From contig NZ_RBAK01000022.1 in assembly GCF_003626595.1 (NCBI RefSeq), forward strand, positions 1 to 54,142: a stretch of 54,142 bases of DNA, in the 5' to 3' direction. How positions within the stretch are numbered: position 1 is the first letter of the stretch; each line of letters begins with the position of its first letter. This document shows positions 42,335 through 51,251 of this stretch, piece by piece. The notes below the pieces were generated by a model, which was not told the origin of the DNA, did no database searches, and worked only from the letters and a program-made list of their open reading frames with translations. The stretch comes from Micromonospora endolithica. Lineage in GTDB: Bacteria > Actinomycetota > Actinomycetes > Mycobacteriales > Micromonosporaceae. A program made the translations under genes and the position numbers.

Positions 42335-44584
42335 TCAGCCGGCACGTAGTCGGTCGGCGAGGTCGCAGACCGCATCGACGTACCGGTCGTCGGTCACACA
42401 CGGCCGATGACCCCGGACCGGGGGCCACACCGTGTCGTGTCCCCGGGCGTCGAGATCTTGCGGATCTCGCAGCCTGCGATCCACCGTCGATGGCCGTCGT
42501 GACGCACCGTCGTGCGAACCATTCAACGTGAAGATCCAGCCACCGATCGGGTCGGTGTCGCGCCACAGGTTCAGCCACCGCCAGCCGATCCGGTTGCCGA
42601 CCTCGTGCAGGACGTCCGCGCCCGCGTACGCGGGAAACAGCGTGCTGTAGAACCGCCTGAGCGGGGAGCCGTGGGTCACCAGAGCGATCCGCGGTAACAC
42701 GTGCGATTCGAGTTGCAGGATGCTCGCCACGGCGAGCACCGACCCATGACTGTGCGCCGCGATCAGCACACGATGTCCCTGCTCCACGAGCAGGGTCACC
42801 CGGCGCGCGAGTTCGGGCACGGCCCGCTCGGCATAACAGGGTGGAGCGAAGGGCTGTGCGACGCGCGGCCAGAACATCCCCAGATCCCAGAGCATGCCAA
42901 TGTACCGGCGGAACGCCAGCGTCTGGTACGCGAACAGCCCCCCGATCAGCAAGCCGACGAAGAGCAGCGCCATCAGGTAGCTGCCGAACTGTGTGCCAGC
43001 GCTGACGAAGTCGGTCGGCAGGTGCGCCAAGTCCTGGGCGGCCACGGCCGGCTGCAACTCCACCAGGGCCAGGGCGGTGAAGCCCAGACTCAGTATCGCG
43101 ACACAGAGGTACGTCATCGCGAGTGTGCTGATCCGCTCGGTGAACTGTGCCCGGGCGATCGCGTCACGCACCATGTCTCGCCGTCGGGCGGTCTGCTCAT
43201 CGACCGACGGGAAGTCCCAGGCGACGATGCTGTCCGCTTCCCGCCTCCGCTGGCGGTGGGAGATCAGCACCACGACCGCGCCGGTTACCAGGGCTCCGAG
43301 AATCGAGACGAAGAAGCCGAACATCGTCCACTTGTAGGGCAGCACCGGGCTGGTGGGCAGCATATCGGGGGTGGGCATGTCCCGGTCAAGATAGTCCGAG
43401 ACCCGGTAGTTGAACTCGGTGGCGAAGCAGACCGCCAGTCCCACGGCTAGCCCCGCGAACAGGGGCGCGCCCAGGCCGCTGATCGTCGTCTGTCGACCCG
43501 GTTGTCGGTCACGGCCGACCAGGGCTGCGATCCCGACCAGCGCCAACAGGGCACCCTGCGCCACGAAAACCACGACGACCGCTTCCGCGTATCCCGGCAG
43601 CCCCGCCGCGGCGGGCCACCCGGTGCGCCCGAACGCGGCCAGGCCGAGGACGACGGCTGTCACCCCGGCGCTGGCCGCCAGCAGAGCGCCGGCCACGGCG
43701 CCGACCGCGGCGGCGCCGGTCGGGTCGTCGACCCCGCGTGGCAGGCAGAGCAGCAGCACACAGCCCACCACGATGGTCAAAGTTCCGACGACGAGCAGGA
43801 TGTCGAGGACGCCGTGGCCAACGGCCGACCACGACGGCGCCAGGAGGCTGAGGTCGAGCACCGCAAGACCCGCCGCCATGTGGATGGTGCGAAGTTGATC
43901 CACTCCGGATGAGGCGTGGCGGGTACCGATCGCGCCGAGTGCCGTGTCGGTCGCCTGATCCGGTGGCGGGATGAAAGTCCCGTACCAGTGTCCGCATCGC
44001 GAGCCGGCCAGCCACAGAGCCCAGATCGCGGCGACAGGTACCAGTGCCAGCAGCGCCACGCGCAGCCCGACCGGTTGACCAACCAGCCAGGACAACCAGG
44101 TACGGCCGCTCAGGCAGCCGCTTCGGGACATGCATTTGTAGGCGAGAAGGTCCAGTGCCACGCCGACGAAGGAGAGCACGTACAGCGCCGTGAGGCTCAG
44201 ACCAAGCAGGCGGCAGCCGATCCAGACGATGGCGCCACTGATCCGGGCCTTCGGCCGCATCCACGCCGCCGCGTTGCACAGCATGAACGGCAGCAGGAAC
44301 AACAGTGAGAGCGTCCTTGCCGCGGCCCCGCTCGGTAGCTCGCTCCACCGGTACGTTTCCAGCAGCACGCCACAGGCGCCTCGGGAGTCGCCGTAGCCGG
44401 TACGCGGACGGTAGAAGCCGCCCTTTTTGTCGCCCGCGACCAGGTGCACATGAGGTCGATCGAGAATGGCGTCCGCCTCTGCCCCCGATACCCCGTGCAC
44501 CCGCAGCTCGATGACATCCCCATCACCACCGGGCGGCTGCCGAGGCGACCGCGACCGGCAGCGGTGCGGCGAATCATCCGGCAT
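42335..44584 (-). CDS. Large polytopic membrane protein with hydrolase-like C-terminus
   Basis: 749 residues; ATG 44584 with AGAGG upstream. The N-terminus starts ELRVHGVSGAEADAILDRP. About ten membrane segments follow in the middle (e.g. LLGLSLTALYVLSFVGVALDLL, GLRVALLALVPVAAIWALWLAG, LDILLVVGTLTIVVGCVLLLCL, AGALLAASAGVTAVVLGLAA, WTMFGFFVSILGALVTGAVVVLI, YLMALLFVGLLIGGLFAYQ). A soluble C-terminal domain has the nucleophile-elbow pattern VLIAAHSHGSVLAVASIL (Ser612), IALVTHGSPLRRFYSTLFPAY, an Asp in WRDTDPIGG (about 676-678) and His residues near 716-726. Such a lipase-like triad on a membrane scaffold would be unusual; no substrate is known. Confidence 0.82.
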   Translation of the reverse strand: MPDDSPHRCRSRSPRQPPGGDGDVIELRVHGVSGAEADAILDRPHVHLVAGDKKGGFYRPRTGYGDSRGACGVLLETYRWSELPSGAAARTLSLLFLLPFMLCNAAAWMRPKARISGAIVWIGCRLLGLSLTALYVLSFVGVALDLLAYKCMSRSGCLSGRTWLSWLVGQPVGLRVALLALVPVAAIWALWLAGSRCGHWYGTFIPPPDQATDTALGAIGTRHASSGVDQLRTIHMAAGLAVLDLSLLAPSWSAVGHGVLDILLVVGTLTIVVGCVLLLCLPRGVDDPTGAAAVGAVAGALLAASAGVTAVVLGLAAFGRTGWPAAAGLPGYAEAVVVVFVAQGALLALVGIAALVGRDRQPGRQTTISGLGAPLFAGLAVGLAVCFATEFNYRVSDYLDRDMPTPDMLPTSPVLPYKWTMFGFFVSILGALVTGAVVVLISHRQRRREADSIVAWDFPSVDEQTARRRDMVRDAIARAQFTERISTLAMTYLCVAILSLGFTALALVELQPAVAAQDLAHLPTDFVSAGTQFGSYLMALLFVGLLIGGLFAYQTLAFRRYIGMLWDLGMFWPRVAQPFAPPCYAERAVPELARRVTLLVEQGHRVLIAAHSHGSVLAVASILQLESHVLPRIALVTHGSPLRRFYSTLFPAYAGADVLHEVGNRIGWRWLNLWRDTDPIGGWIFTLNGSHDGASRRPSTVDRRLRDPQDLDARGHDTVWPPVRGHRPCVTDDRYVDAVCDLADRLRAG

Positions 44585-44619
44585 CTTGACCTCTCACCTG
44601 GGGATGGACCGCGGACGGG

Positions 44620-45030
44620 AATCACCCGCCTACCCGATCGGAGACCCAACACTCGTCGAGCTGCAACCAGGTGTCCGGGCACCTGCATCAGCAGAGTTCC
44701 TGGTGGTGGCGATCCCGAACCCGCTGCGGGGGGGGTCGCCGCCTACACGCATGTGTCGGCGCCACAGTCACCAGGACGACGGCAGGGCGATCATGCCGGT
44801 CGGGCACTCCTACGGCTGGTCGGTAAGTGCGTGGCCGGGAACGACCGGGGCAACACGGCGGCCCTCGTTGACGTCTCCAGGGTTCGTCCCCGAGCCGGAG
44901 TTGGGGCGGCGGACCTGTTCGGGCGGCTCCCCGGCAGCGCCCTCGCCGAGCCGCTCGTAGAGATCACATGCCCGGTGGGCAGGTCGACGTCCGGGTCCGG
45001 CAAGAGTTGTTTCCTCAGGTCCGCGCGTGT
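44620..45030 (+). pseudogene. Alpha/beta hydrolase remnant
   Basis: Pieces in different frames: RRHSHQDDGRAIMPVGHSYGWSV (nucleophile elbow VGHSYG near 44805-44822), then GNTAALVDVSRVRPRAGVGAADLFGRLPGSALAEPLVEIT, then VDVRVRQELFPQV. In order they match the middle of an esterase/haloalkane-dehalogenase-like alpha/beta hydrolase with at least two frameshifts. Start and end are missing. Immediately precedes the orphan double operator at 45172. Confidence 0.65.
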
Positions 45031-45171
45031 GGGAAGCGCGGTTGGCGATGTCACGGGCAGGCGTCCGTACACCTAGAGGGGAACACCTCCGACGCCGCCG
45101 CCAACAACGCTTCGTCGTTACGTCGCATGTCCGTCTGACGCGCCAATGGGTGTGAGGCGCCACACTCCCTG

Positions 45172-45218
45172 TTACCGGAACAATGTTTCACTATAGTTGT
45201 GGAACATTGTTCCGGTAA
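45172..45218. promoter_or_regulatory. Orphan 47-base double operator
   Basis: TTACCGGAACAATGTTTCAC and GTGGAACATTGTTCCGGTAA are inverted arms (one mismatch) around TATAGTT. Each arm contains a GGAACA-N-TGTTYC palindrome (perfect in the right arm: GGAACATTGTTCC). This is typical of TetR-type tandem sites, yet no regulator gene flanks it. Confidence 0.75.
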
Positions 45219-45503
45219 GTTGCAGATGCAGGTGCCCTAGGGAGAGGTGCCGCGCCCAACGCGCGCCACACAAGCCGCCAGCTCGGCCTGCTGTCAGGGT
45301 CTGGGTCCAATCGCCGCCCACCGCCGCCTGGCCCGCGACCATGGGACTTACCCCAGCACGTCCGAGGCCATGATCCCATGGCCGCCCTCGGCGGCATGCT
45401 CCGCCGTCCCGCCGAGGCGAAGCCGCCAACCCCCGACAACGCCCCATCTCAACACACCCGACTGACAGCAATGCGAATTCCGCTCTCATTATGCTTCTAC
45501 GCC
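45219..45503. other. Upstream region of the DUF6518-like gene
   Basis: Open frames but no family pattern. The last 40 bases before 45504 are AT-rich (CTCATTATGCTTCTAC) and may contain the promoter. Confidence 0.4.
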
Positions 45504-46118
45504 ATGCGATCTCCCCTCGGGCGACTGGCTCGAACCGCACTGCCGGCCGGCTTCCTGCTTGGCTTCCTCGACTTCGTGTGGATTAAGTACCTGCCTTTCC
45601 CTCTGGGTGAACTGGGTAACTCCAGCGCCGTCTGGGCCGTGGCCGCCTTCCTCTATGCCTTCTGGCTTCGCTCCCGCTGGTGGTTGGGGGCCTTCGGCGC
45701 CGTCGCCGGCCTGGTCGTCGCGGTGCCCAGCTACTACCTCGCCGCGGCCCTCATCCAGGGTGACGACCTGGCCGTGCTCGGGCAGCCAACGTCCATCCTC
45801 TGGATGTGCTTCGGCGTCCTGGCCGGAGTGGTCTTCGGCGTCGGCGGAACGTGGGCACGGGAGCAAGGCTGGCGGCAGGTCGTCGGGGTCGCCCTACCGG
45901 GCGCGGTGCTGTTCGCCGAGGCGGCGTTCTTCGCCCGTCGGATCGGTGACCCGAGCTACGGCTCCGAACCGTCGGCACACGCCGCGATCCGAGTCGCGCT
46001 CGGCGTCCTGATCATCATCCTCACCGCCCGTACACACCGCCACCGGCTGTTCGCCCTTGCTACGGCCCTGCCACTGACCCTGGCCGGCTTCGCGGCGTTC
46101 CTGGTCGGCTTCCGCTGA
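45504..46118 (+). CDS. DUF6518-like integral membrane protein
   Basis: 204 residues from ATG 45504; an ATG at 45471 is also in frame but starts in AT-rich DNA that looks like promoter. Six to seven hydrophobic segments: ARTALPAGFLLGFLDFVWIKYL, SAVWAVAAFLYAFWLRS, LGAFGAVAGLVVAVPSYYLAAAL, SILWMCFGVLAGVVFGVGGTW, VGVALPGAVLFAEAAFFARRI, AIRVALGVLIIILTART and LFALATALPLTLAGFAAFLVG. The pattern fits actinobacterial DUF6518 proteins of unknown function. It is the only intact gene on this strand between the orphan operator and the trk remnants. Confidence 0.75.
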   Translation: MRSPLGRLARTALPAGFLLGFLDFVWIKYLPFPLGELGNSSAVWAVAAFLYAFWLRSRWWLGAFGAVAGLVVAVPSYYLAAALIQGDDLAVLGQPTSILWMCFGVLAGVVFGVGGTWAREQGWRQVVGVALPGAVLFAEAAFFARRIGDPSYGSEPSAHAAIRVALGVLIIILTARTHRHRLFALATALPLTLAGFAAFLVGFR

Positions 46119-46261
46119 ACGCCGCCCCGGACGGCACCCGTCGCGCTCCCGCTCATCGGCGCTCGCCGACCGGCGCCCCGGCGTTGGGGTAGCCGGATCG
46201 CGGCGATCCGGCCACTCCGCCCGGGTCGAAAGCATCAGACCACGCCGACGGTCACCGGCCG

Positions 46262-46455
46262 GGCGACCAGACCGGAACCGCCACCGTCGGCATGTCCACC
46301 GGCATCACCGCGAAGGTCGGCACCGCCGGGCACGTCATCCTGATCCTGCTGATGTTCATCGGCCGGCTCCGCCCCGTCACCGCCGCCGCTCTTGCGCTGC
46401 GCGAGCGGACCCGCCGTTACGAGCTGCCGGAGGAGCGACCCTTCGTGGGGCTAGG
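46262..46455 (+). pseudogene. TrkH/KtrB C-terminal fragment
   Basis: The frame reads TVGMSTGITAKVGTAGHVILILLMFIGRLRPVTAAALALRERTRRYELPEERPFVG, the last pore segment (VGxSTGIT selectivity-filter type, then the final membrane helix FIGRxxP) and C-terminus of a Trk/Ktr potassium channel subunit. Earlier sequence is missing. A probable extra base near 46450 shifts the usual G-stop. Confidence 0.75.
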
Positions 46456-46575
46456 AACTCGGACAGCAACCACATCGCCGTGCTTGGTCTCGGCCGCCTC
46501 GGAGGCTCCGCGGCCGTCGAGCTTGCCTCAGGCGGCCGTCCGATGCCCTGACGCGGCTCGCCGGTACCGTCGAAG
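46456..46575 (+). pseudogene. TrkA N-terminal fragment
   Basis: Directly after the TrkH remnant the frame reads NSDSNHIAVLGLGRLGGSAAVELASGG, the NAD-binding Rossmann start of a TrkA/KtrA subunit (IxVxGLGRFGG). A frameshift near 46540 then gives DALTRLAGTVEALAV. The protein breaks off near 46575. The C-terminal end of a TrkA protein lies at 42006-42125 on the other strand. Confidence 0.72.
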
Positions 46576-46603
46576 CACTGGCCGTGCCTGGTGTACTTTC
46601 TCA

Positions 46604-46627
46604 GCCCTCAGCAGGCGGGCTGAGGGC
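46604..46627. terminator. Hairpin at the end of the TetR gene
   Basis: GCCCTCAGC pairs with GCTGAGGGC over AGGCGG. It overlaps the stop codon of the minus-strand TetR gene and is well placed to end its transcript. Confidence 0.6.
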
Positions 46628-47273
46628 CGCAACCTGCCGGAACAGGCCCAGCGTCCCCGCCGTGGCCACGACTCCCGAGCGCGGCAGGATCACCTGCCGG
46701 CTGATCCCGGCCTGTCTGTCTCGGCGCTCGTGTCGGTGGGAAGAGTCTGGCCGTGGCATAGGCCCGACTCGCCGCAGCGTAGATGGCGTCGATGTCCGTG
46801 TCGGGGGGAAACCGGTCGGCGAGTTCGAGGTCGACGAGCCCTTTTATGGTGGCCCAGGCGGCACGAGCCATGTCTCGGTCACCGTCGTAGGCGGCGACCA
46901 GCGGTGCCGCTGCGCGGTCTTCCAGGCCGACGGGCAGTTGCGCTCGATTGAGGGGTCGGTCGTTGATCAGCCGGTGCATGTGGGGGTGGCTCAGCGCCCA
47001 TGTCCGGTAGGCGCGGGCGATCGTGGTAAACGTCGCGGGCACATCCTGCAAGGCGTCGGCCTGCTCGGCCAGTCCGGCGGCGGCGAGGGCGTCCTCGATC
47101 CTGGCCTTGTCCGGGACGTGCTTGTAGACCGACGGGCCGCGGATCCCGACTGCGGCGCCGAGGCGGCGGATGGTGATCGCCTCGGCGCCCTCGGTCTCCA
47201 GCAGGTGCCGCGCGGCGGCGATCAGCTCAGCACGTCGATCTGCCCGCACGGTGGGCGCGGCATCGGCGGTCAT
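46608..47273 (-). CDS. TetR-family regulator
   Basis: 221 residues; ATG 47273 overlaps the SRPBCC stop as ATGA. HTH: RRAELIAAARHLLETEGAEAITIRRLGAAVGIRGPSVYKHVPDKARIEDAL; the C-terminal domain (IARAYRTWALSHPHMHRLINDRPLNRAQLPVGLEDRAAAPLVAAYDGDRDMARAAWATIKGLVDLELADRFPPDTD) is the WHG/TetR_C_33 type. The last 45 residues (QTGRDQPAGDPAALGSRGHGG...) are low-complexity and possibly the result of a lost original stop. The operon's promoter region carries AGCTAACG-G-CGTTAGCT, probably its own operator. Confidence 0.85.
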   Translation of the reverse strand: MTADAAPTVRADRRAELIAAARHLLETEGAEAITIRRLGAAVGIRGPSVYKHVPDKARIEDALAAAGLAEQADALQDVPATFTTIARAYRTWALSHPHMHRLINDRPLNRAQLPVGLEDRAAAPLVAAYDGDRDMARAAWATIKGLVDLELADRFPPDTDIDAIYAAASRAYATARLFPPTRAPRQTGRDQPAGDPAALGSRGHGGDAGPVPAGCGPQPAC

Positions 47274-47719
47274 CGTGGGAAGTCAGCGGTCTCGACACGC
47301 TGCTTAAGCGCCTGGTTGAAGGCGTCGAATCCGGCACGAGTGTTCTTCAGTGTGCCCTTGAGCAGGGTGACGAGGATGCCTGAGAAGCGTTCGCTGTGGG
47401 TCAGGTGGGTGGTGCCGTCAGCGTTGGCGGTGAGGACGAACGAATGCTCACCGTCGAACAGCCCACTGAAGCCGAGCTTGCCGAGCCAGCGCAGCTCCTG
47501 GCCCGGGTTCGCGACCAGTACGGTGGGCTTGAATCTCATGCCGCGCCCCCCGGGAGGGCTCAGGTGCACGACAAGCTTGGTGCCGACCCGAGGGGTGCCC
47601 TCGACGCGGCGCATAAACGGGTTCCAGTCCGGATAGGCGGCAAAGTCGGTGAGAACCTCCCACACTGCCTGCGGACTGGCGACGATGTCGATCGTGGTAG
47701 TGATGGCTGCGCTCATCAT
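47270..47719 (-). CDS. SRPBCC-family (START-like) protein
   Basis: 149 residues from ATG 47719 with AGGACGGAAC upstream. The START/Polyketide_cyc2 pattern is complete: TTTIDIVASPQAVWEVLTDFAAYPDWNPFMRRVEGTPRVGTKLVVHLSPPGGRGMRFKPTVLVANPGQELRWLGKLGFSGLFDGEHSFVL, then the long C-terminal helix LVTLLKGTLKNTRAGFDAFNQALKQRVE. Such proteins bind hydrophobic ligands. It forms a two-gene operon with the TetR regulator, and is likely its main target. Confidence 0.9.
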   Translation of the reverse strand: MMSAAITTTIDIVASPQAVWEVLTDFAAYPDWNPFMRRVEGTPRVGTKLVVHLSPPGGRGMRFKPTVLVANPGQELRWLGKLGFSGLFDGEHSFVLTANADGTTHLTHSERFSGILVTLLKGTLKNTRAGFDAFNQALKQRVETADFPR

Positions 47720-47763
47720 CTGTTCCGTCCTAAGCATGGGTAACGCCCGTTAGCCTACAACGT

Positions 47764-47780
47764 AGCTAACGGCGTTAGCT
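47764..47780. promoter_or_regulatory. TetR operator AGCTAACG-G-CGTTAGCT
   Basis: Perfect eight-base arms with a one-base centre, 45 bases before the SRPBCC start. A related half-site pair (CGTTAGCC at 47745-47752) lies just closer to the gene, so two dimers may bind. Fits autoregulation of the SRPBCC-TetR operon. Confidence 0.75.
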
Positions 47781-47814
47781 GCATCATAACCGTCCTTTTT
47801 CAGCCCTGTTGTGG

Positions 47815-48450
47815 CCGCGGCGCGACGGGCGGGCGGAACGTCGCGGCCGTCCGAAAGCCCCTCTCATGCTGGGCCAGGCCGATCTTCAGCTTGACCACGT
47901 GCAAGGTATGGCCCTGGATGTCGTGCAGGTCGCTGATGAATTGCACGTGCTCTCGGACCACCGCGAACTCCGCCTCACATTCCCGGGTCTGTTCGAGTTC
48001 CCGGATGAGGTCGTAGAACCGCTCCCCCAACGATCGTGAAGACGGTGGAACGACGGTGAGGACGGTCGGGATGAGGACGTAGGTGACCAGGGCGTGACCG
48101 ATGTCATCCCGCTGCACCAGCAGCCGCGCCGGCGGCGGCGGCGGCGAACAGCCCGACCACCGCCAGTAGGCGTTGGGGCTACTGGTCACCGGGACCCCAG
48201 TGGCCACACCGCTGCCCGACGTGCAGGCACGGCAGCGCTACCCGGGCCAGGTCGTTGGCCGCCCACCGTTCGAAGGCCACCACGGCCGCCGCAGCCTCCG
48301 GCGCCAGGACGGCCAGGTGCCAACAGGTACGCGCATCGGTGTAGAGGAGAACCACGGCGGCGAACACCACGAGCGGTGGTTAGGTGACGAGATTGAGCCG
48401 GCGCAGCCTTCCCTGCCTCGACTCGGTGAGCGTGGCGATCTCGCGGTCAC
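47815..48450 (-). pseudogene. Sensor histidine kinase remnant (HisKA_3 type)
   Basis: Minus strand: a membrane part in one frame (PLVVFAAVVLLYTDARTCWHLAVLAPEAAAAVVAFERW), a shifted next part (VTYVLIPTVLTVVPP) and then ECEAEFAVVREHVQFISDLHDIQGHTLHVVKLKIGLAQ, the HisKA_3 dimerisation helix with the phospho-acceptor His in DLHDIQGHTLH. The catalytic ATPase domain is missing and frameshifts occur upstream. DesK/LiaS-like kinases of this type usually accompany ABC exporters, matching the decayed ABC genes next door. Confidence 0.65.
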
Positions 48451-48556
48451 CGCATCGGTATCCGGCAGTCAAGGGCCGCGGCCCGCAACATTGCGTCACA
48501 GGCGGTGATGACGTGGTGCCACTGACAGACCGGTGTCGCCCGCGATGTCATGGGTA

Positions 48557-49241
48557 CATGCCCACCTCACCCGTCATCGAAGTCGACCGGCTGAACCTCA
48601 CCTACGGTGACTTCCACGCCGTGAGGGACCTCTCCTTGGAGGTGCGGCCCGGAGACTGTATGCCCTGCTGGGACACCAGGAGCCGTCCTTCGGGACCGTG
48701 CGCGTCTTGGGGCGCAGCCCGCAGGAGCGACGCGTCGTCCGTCCCCGAATGGCGTCATGCTCCAGGACGGTGGTTGCTCCCCAGACCTCACGGTCCGTGA
48801 GTCCGGCCGCCTCACCCGGCGCGCCGACGACGTCGACCGAGTGCTCGACCTCGTCGATCTCACCGGCCTGGCCGGCCGCAGGGTGTCGCAGCTCTCCGGC
48901 GGCGAGAAGCGGCGGCTGGACTTCGCCACCGCCGTCTACGGCATCCCAGAGTTGATCTTCCTGAGCGAGCCGACCCACGGGCCTGGACGTCCAGTCCCGC
49001 GACGCTGTCTGGGCGACCGTCGACCGTCTCCGCGAGAACGGCGCCACCATCGTGCTCACCACCCACTACCTGAAGGAGGCGCAGCAGCAGCGCCGACCGG
49101 ATCGGGCTGATGCACCAGGGCACCCTCCACCGGGAAGGTACGGTCGCCGAGCTGGCGCAGGACCACGCCGTTGAGCTGCAGGGGTCTGGAGGCCGGACCG
49201 ACCCCCGCCTCGACGACGTCTTCCGCGCCTTCAGCAACTGA
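48557..49241 (+). pseudogene. ABC transporter ATPase, decayed
   Basis: ATG 48557 opens with VIEVDRLNLTYGDFHAVRDLSLEVRPGD; the Walker A segment is deleted (the next part reads LYALLGHQEPSFGTVRVLGRSPQE in another frame). The second half is LDLVDLTGLAGRRVSQLSGGEKRRLDFATAVYGIPELIFLSEPT with signature LSGGE and a Walker B ending E-P. Further frameshifts follow. The deleted P-loop makes it non-functional. The permease remnant follows. Confidence 0.75.
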
Positions 49242-49267
49242 CCCGCGACCTCGACAGGAGTTCCACG

Positions 49268-49985
49268 GTGTTGTCCATCGTCGCAGGCGAACTGATCCAG
49301 ATCTTCCGCAACCGGCTCGTACTGATCACCAGCCTCATCATCCCGGTCGTCGTCAGCGCGTTCTTCGTCCGCCAGCACGAGACTTACGCCACCCTCGGCT
49401 ACATCGCCGCGACCGTGATGTTCACGATCACCTTGTTCGGGCTCTACGCCACCGCCGTCACCACCCTGGCCTCCCGGCGGCAGAACCTCGTCCTCAGAAA
49501 CTGCGCTCCACCGCCGAACACGACGCCGGCATCCTCGCCGGCCTGCTGCTGCCCGTACTCGTCCTCGCCCTGATCCAGGTCACCGCGATCCTGACCGCCC
49601 TGGCCGTGGTCACGGGCGCACCGGCCAACGTCGCTCTGCTGTTCGTGGCGTTCCTCGCGACCCTGGCCATGATGATCGGCCTGGCCCTGGCCACAGCCGG
49701 GCTGACGAAGTCCCCCGGAACACGCGCAGATCACTACCTTGCCCGTTACCCTCGGTGTGATCGGCCATGGCCAGCTGGTTCGACATCTCCGGGACCGAGA
49801 ACCTCGCCTGGCTCAGGCGGCTGCTGCCCGGCGGCGCGGCCACCGAGCTGACCATGAACGCCTGAAACGGCGGCGTCGCCGTGACCGACTCCCTGCTTCT
49901 GCTCACGCCCACGGTCGGCTGGGTCGTCATCGCTGTCGCCCTCGCCACCCGACTCTTCCGCTGGGAGCCCCGCCGATTGCCACCG
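49268..49985 (+). pseudogene. ABC-2 permease, decayed
   Basis: Frame 1: VAGELIQIFRNRLVLITSLIIPVVVSAFFVRQHETYATLGYIAATVMFTITLFGLYATAVTTLASRRQNLVL. Frame 2 after about 49500: STAEHDAGILAGLLLPVLVLALIQVTAILTALAVVTGAPANVALLFVAFLATLAMMIGLALATAGLTKS. Frame 3: WFDISGTENLAWLRRLLPGG and, past a TGA where Trp is expected (near 49863), VAVTDSLLLLTPTVGWVVIAVALATRLFRWEPRR. Together they make a full six-segment permease broken by at least two frameshifts and a nonsense codon. A short fragment at 50060-50140 (NSLFYVLGRAVLAELALGEHL) belongs to another unknown gene. Confidence 0.75.
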
Positions 49986-50186
49986 GGACCCGCGAGCACT
50001 CCCACCAACCGATACTGGCGCAAGATCCTGCTCCTCCTGTTTCAACCCATGTTGGGGATCGTCGCAGAGAGAGAACTCCCTCTTCTACGTCCTCGGCAGA
50101 GCCGTGCTCGCGGAACTCGCCCTCGGCGAACACCTGAGCACCGTGTCGACATCCACTAGACGTCCAATACAAGAAGGTAGGCGCGC

Positions 50187-51251
50187 GTGACCTCCCAGCC
50201 TTCGGCGCCGGTTGCCGACGCCGAGCCAACCCGTCCTCCGCGACGGCGGTGGCTCTGGGTTGTCGCCGGCATCCTCGCCGCCGTGGTAACCGCCCTGAGC
50301 CTCGGTGTCGCCGGCCTTCAGCTCGGCCTGCCCTGGCAAATGGGCGACGGTGACCGCAACCACATCTACGAGGGCGACGCCGGTTCGCAGCGCTACCAGG
50401 TCCACCTCCCGCCCCAGCACAAGGGGACGGCCCGGCTACCGGTCATCATGGCGATTCACGGCTGCGGCATGACGGGCTACGGATGGAACTCGATGAAATC
50501 CACGACGCAATTCAACCGCCTGGCTGACCAGAAGGGTTTCATCGTCATCTACCCCACACAGCTGATCTCCCGCAACCCGATCGCCTGCTGGAACTCGGCC
50601 GACCCACGGCATCAGCACCGGCACACCGGCGAACCCGCGCTGCTCGCCGGCGTCGCCCGGCAGGTGGTCGATAAGTACCACGCGGACCCCGCACGGGTCC
50701 ACGTGGCCGGCGCCTCGTCGGGCGCGGGAACCGCGGTCATCCTCGCCGCGACCCACCCCGACGTCTTCGCCACGGTCACCTCCGTCGCCGGCGGCGAGTA
50801 CGGGCTCAACCAGGTCGACCCCGACGATCCCGACTCGACGTCGCCGCTGGACACGGCACGTCAGGCCTGGGCACAGATGGGCGACCGGGCGCGCCGGGTG
50901 CCGCTGCTGGTCATCCAGGGCGAGCGGGACAAAGTCGTGCCGCCCTTGGTCGCCACCCGCCTCGTCGAACACTGGACCGCCCTGGGTGACCTCGTTGACG
51001 ACGGGCTGCCCAACGACAGCCTCGACCTGACCGAGGAGACCGTGTCGGTGCCCGCCGCGGCGGGGCGACACGGGTACACGCACACGACGGTCTCGGCGCG
51101 GGACGGCTCATCGATCGTCGAGGCGTACCGCGTCCAGGACATGGGGCATGTGTGGCCCGGCCCGGACGGCGACGGCCGCTACACCGATCACGCGGGCCCC
51201 GATGTGAGCACGATCGTGTGGGAGTTCGCCGCGCGCCACCCGATGCCGTGA
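50187..51251 (+). CDS. Extracellular PHB-depolymerase/feruloyl-esterase-like hydrolase
   Basis: 354 residues from GTG 50187 (GAAGGTAGGC upstream). An N-terminal membrane anchor or signal (RRWLWVVAGILAAVVTALSLGVAGL) precedes an alpha/beta hydrolase of the type-1 short-chain PHB-depolymerase / LpqC group: PVIMAIHGCGMTGYGWNSM with the oxyanion hole, FIVIYPTQ, the nucleophile elbow VHVAGASSGAGTAVIL, the acid region PLLVIQGERDKVVPP, and the His loop QDMGHVWPGPDGD. It is likely exported and esterase-active. The gene looks intact among decayed neighbours. Confidence 0.88.
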   Translation: MTSQPSAPVADAEPTRPPRRRWLWVVAGILAAVVTALSLGVAGLQLGLPWQMGDGDRNHIYEGDAGSQRYQVHLPPQHKGTARLPVIMAIHGCGMTGYGWNSMKSTTQFNRLADQKGFIVIYPTQLISRNPIACWNSADPRHQHRHTGEPALLAGVARQVVDKYHADPARVHVAGASSGAGTAVILAATHPDVFATVTSVAGGEYGLNQVDPDDPDSTSPLDTARQAWAQMGDRARRVPLLVIQGERDKVVPPLVATRLVEHWTALGDLVDDGLPNDSLDLTEETVSVPAAAGRHGYTHTTVSARDGSSIVEAYRVQDMGHVWPGPDGDGRYTDHAGPDVSTIVWEFAARHPMP

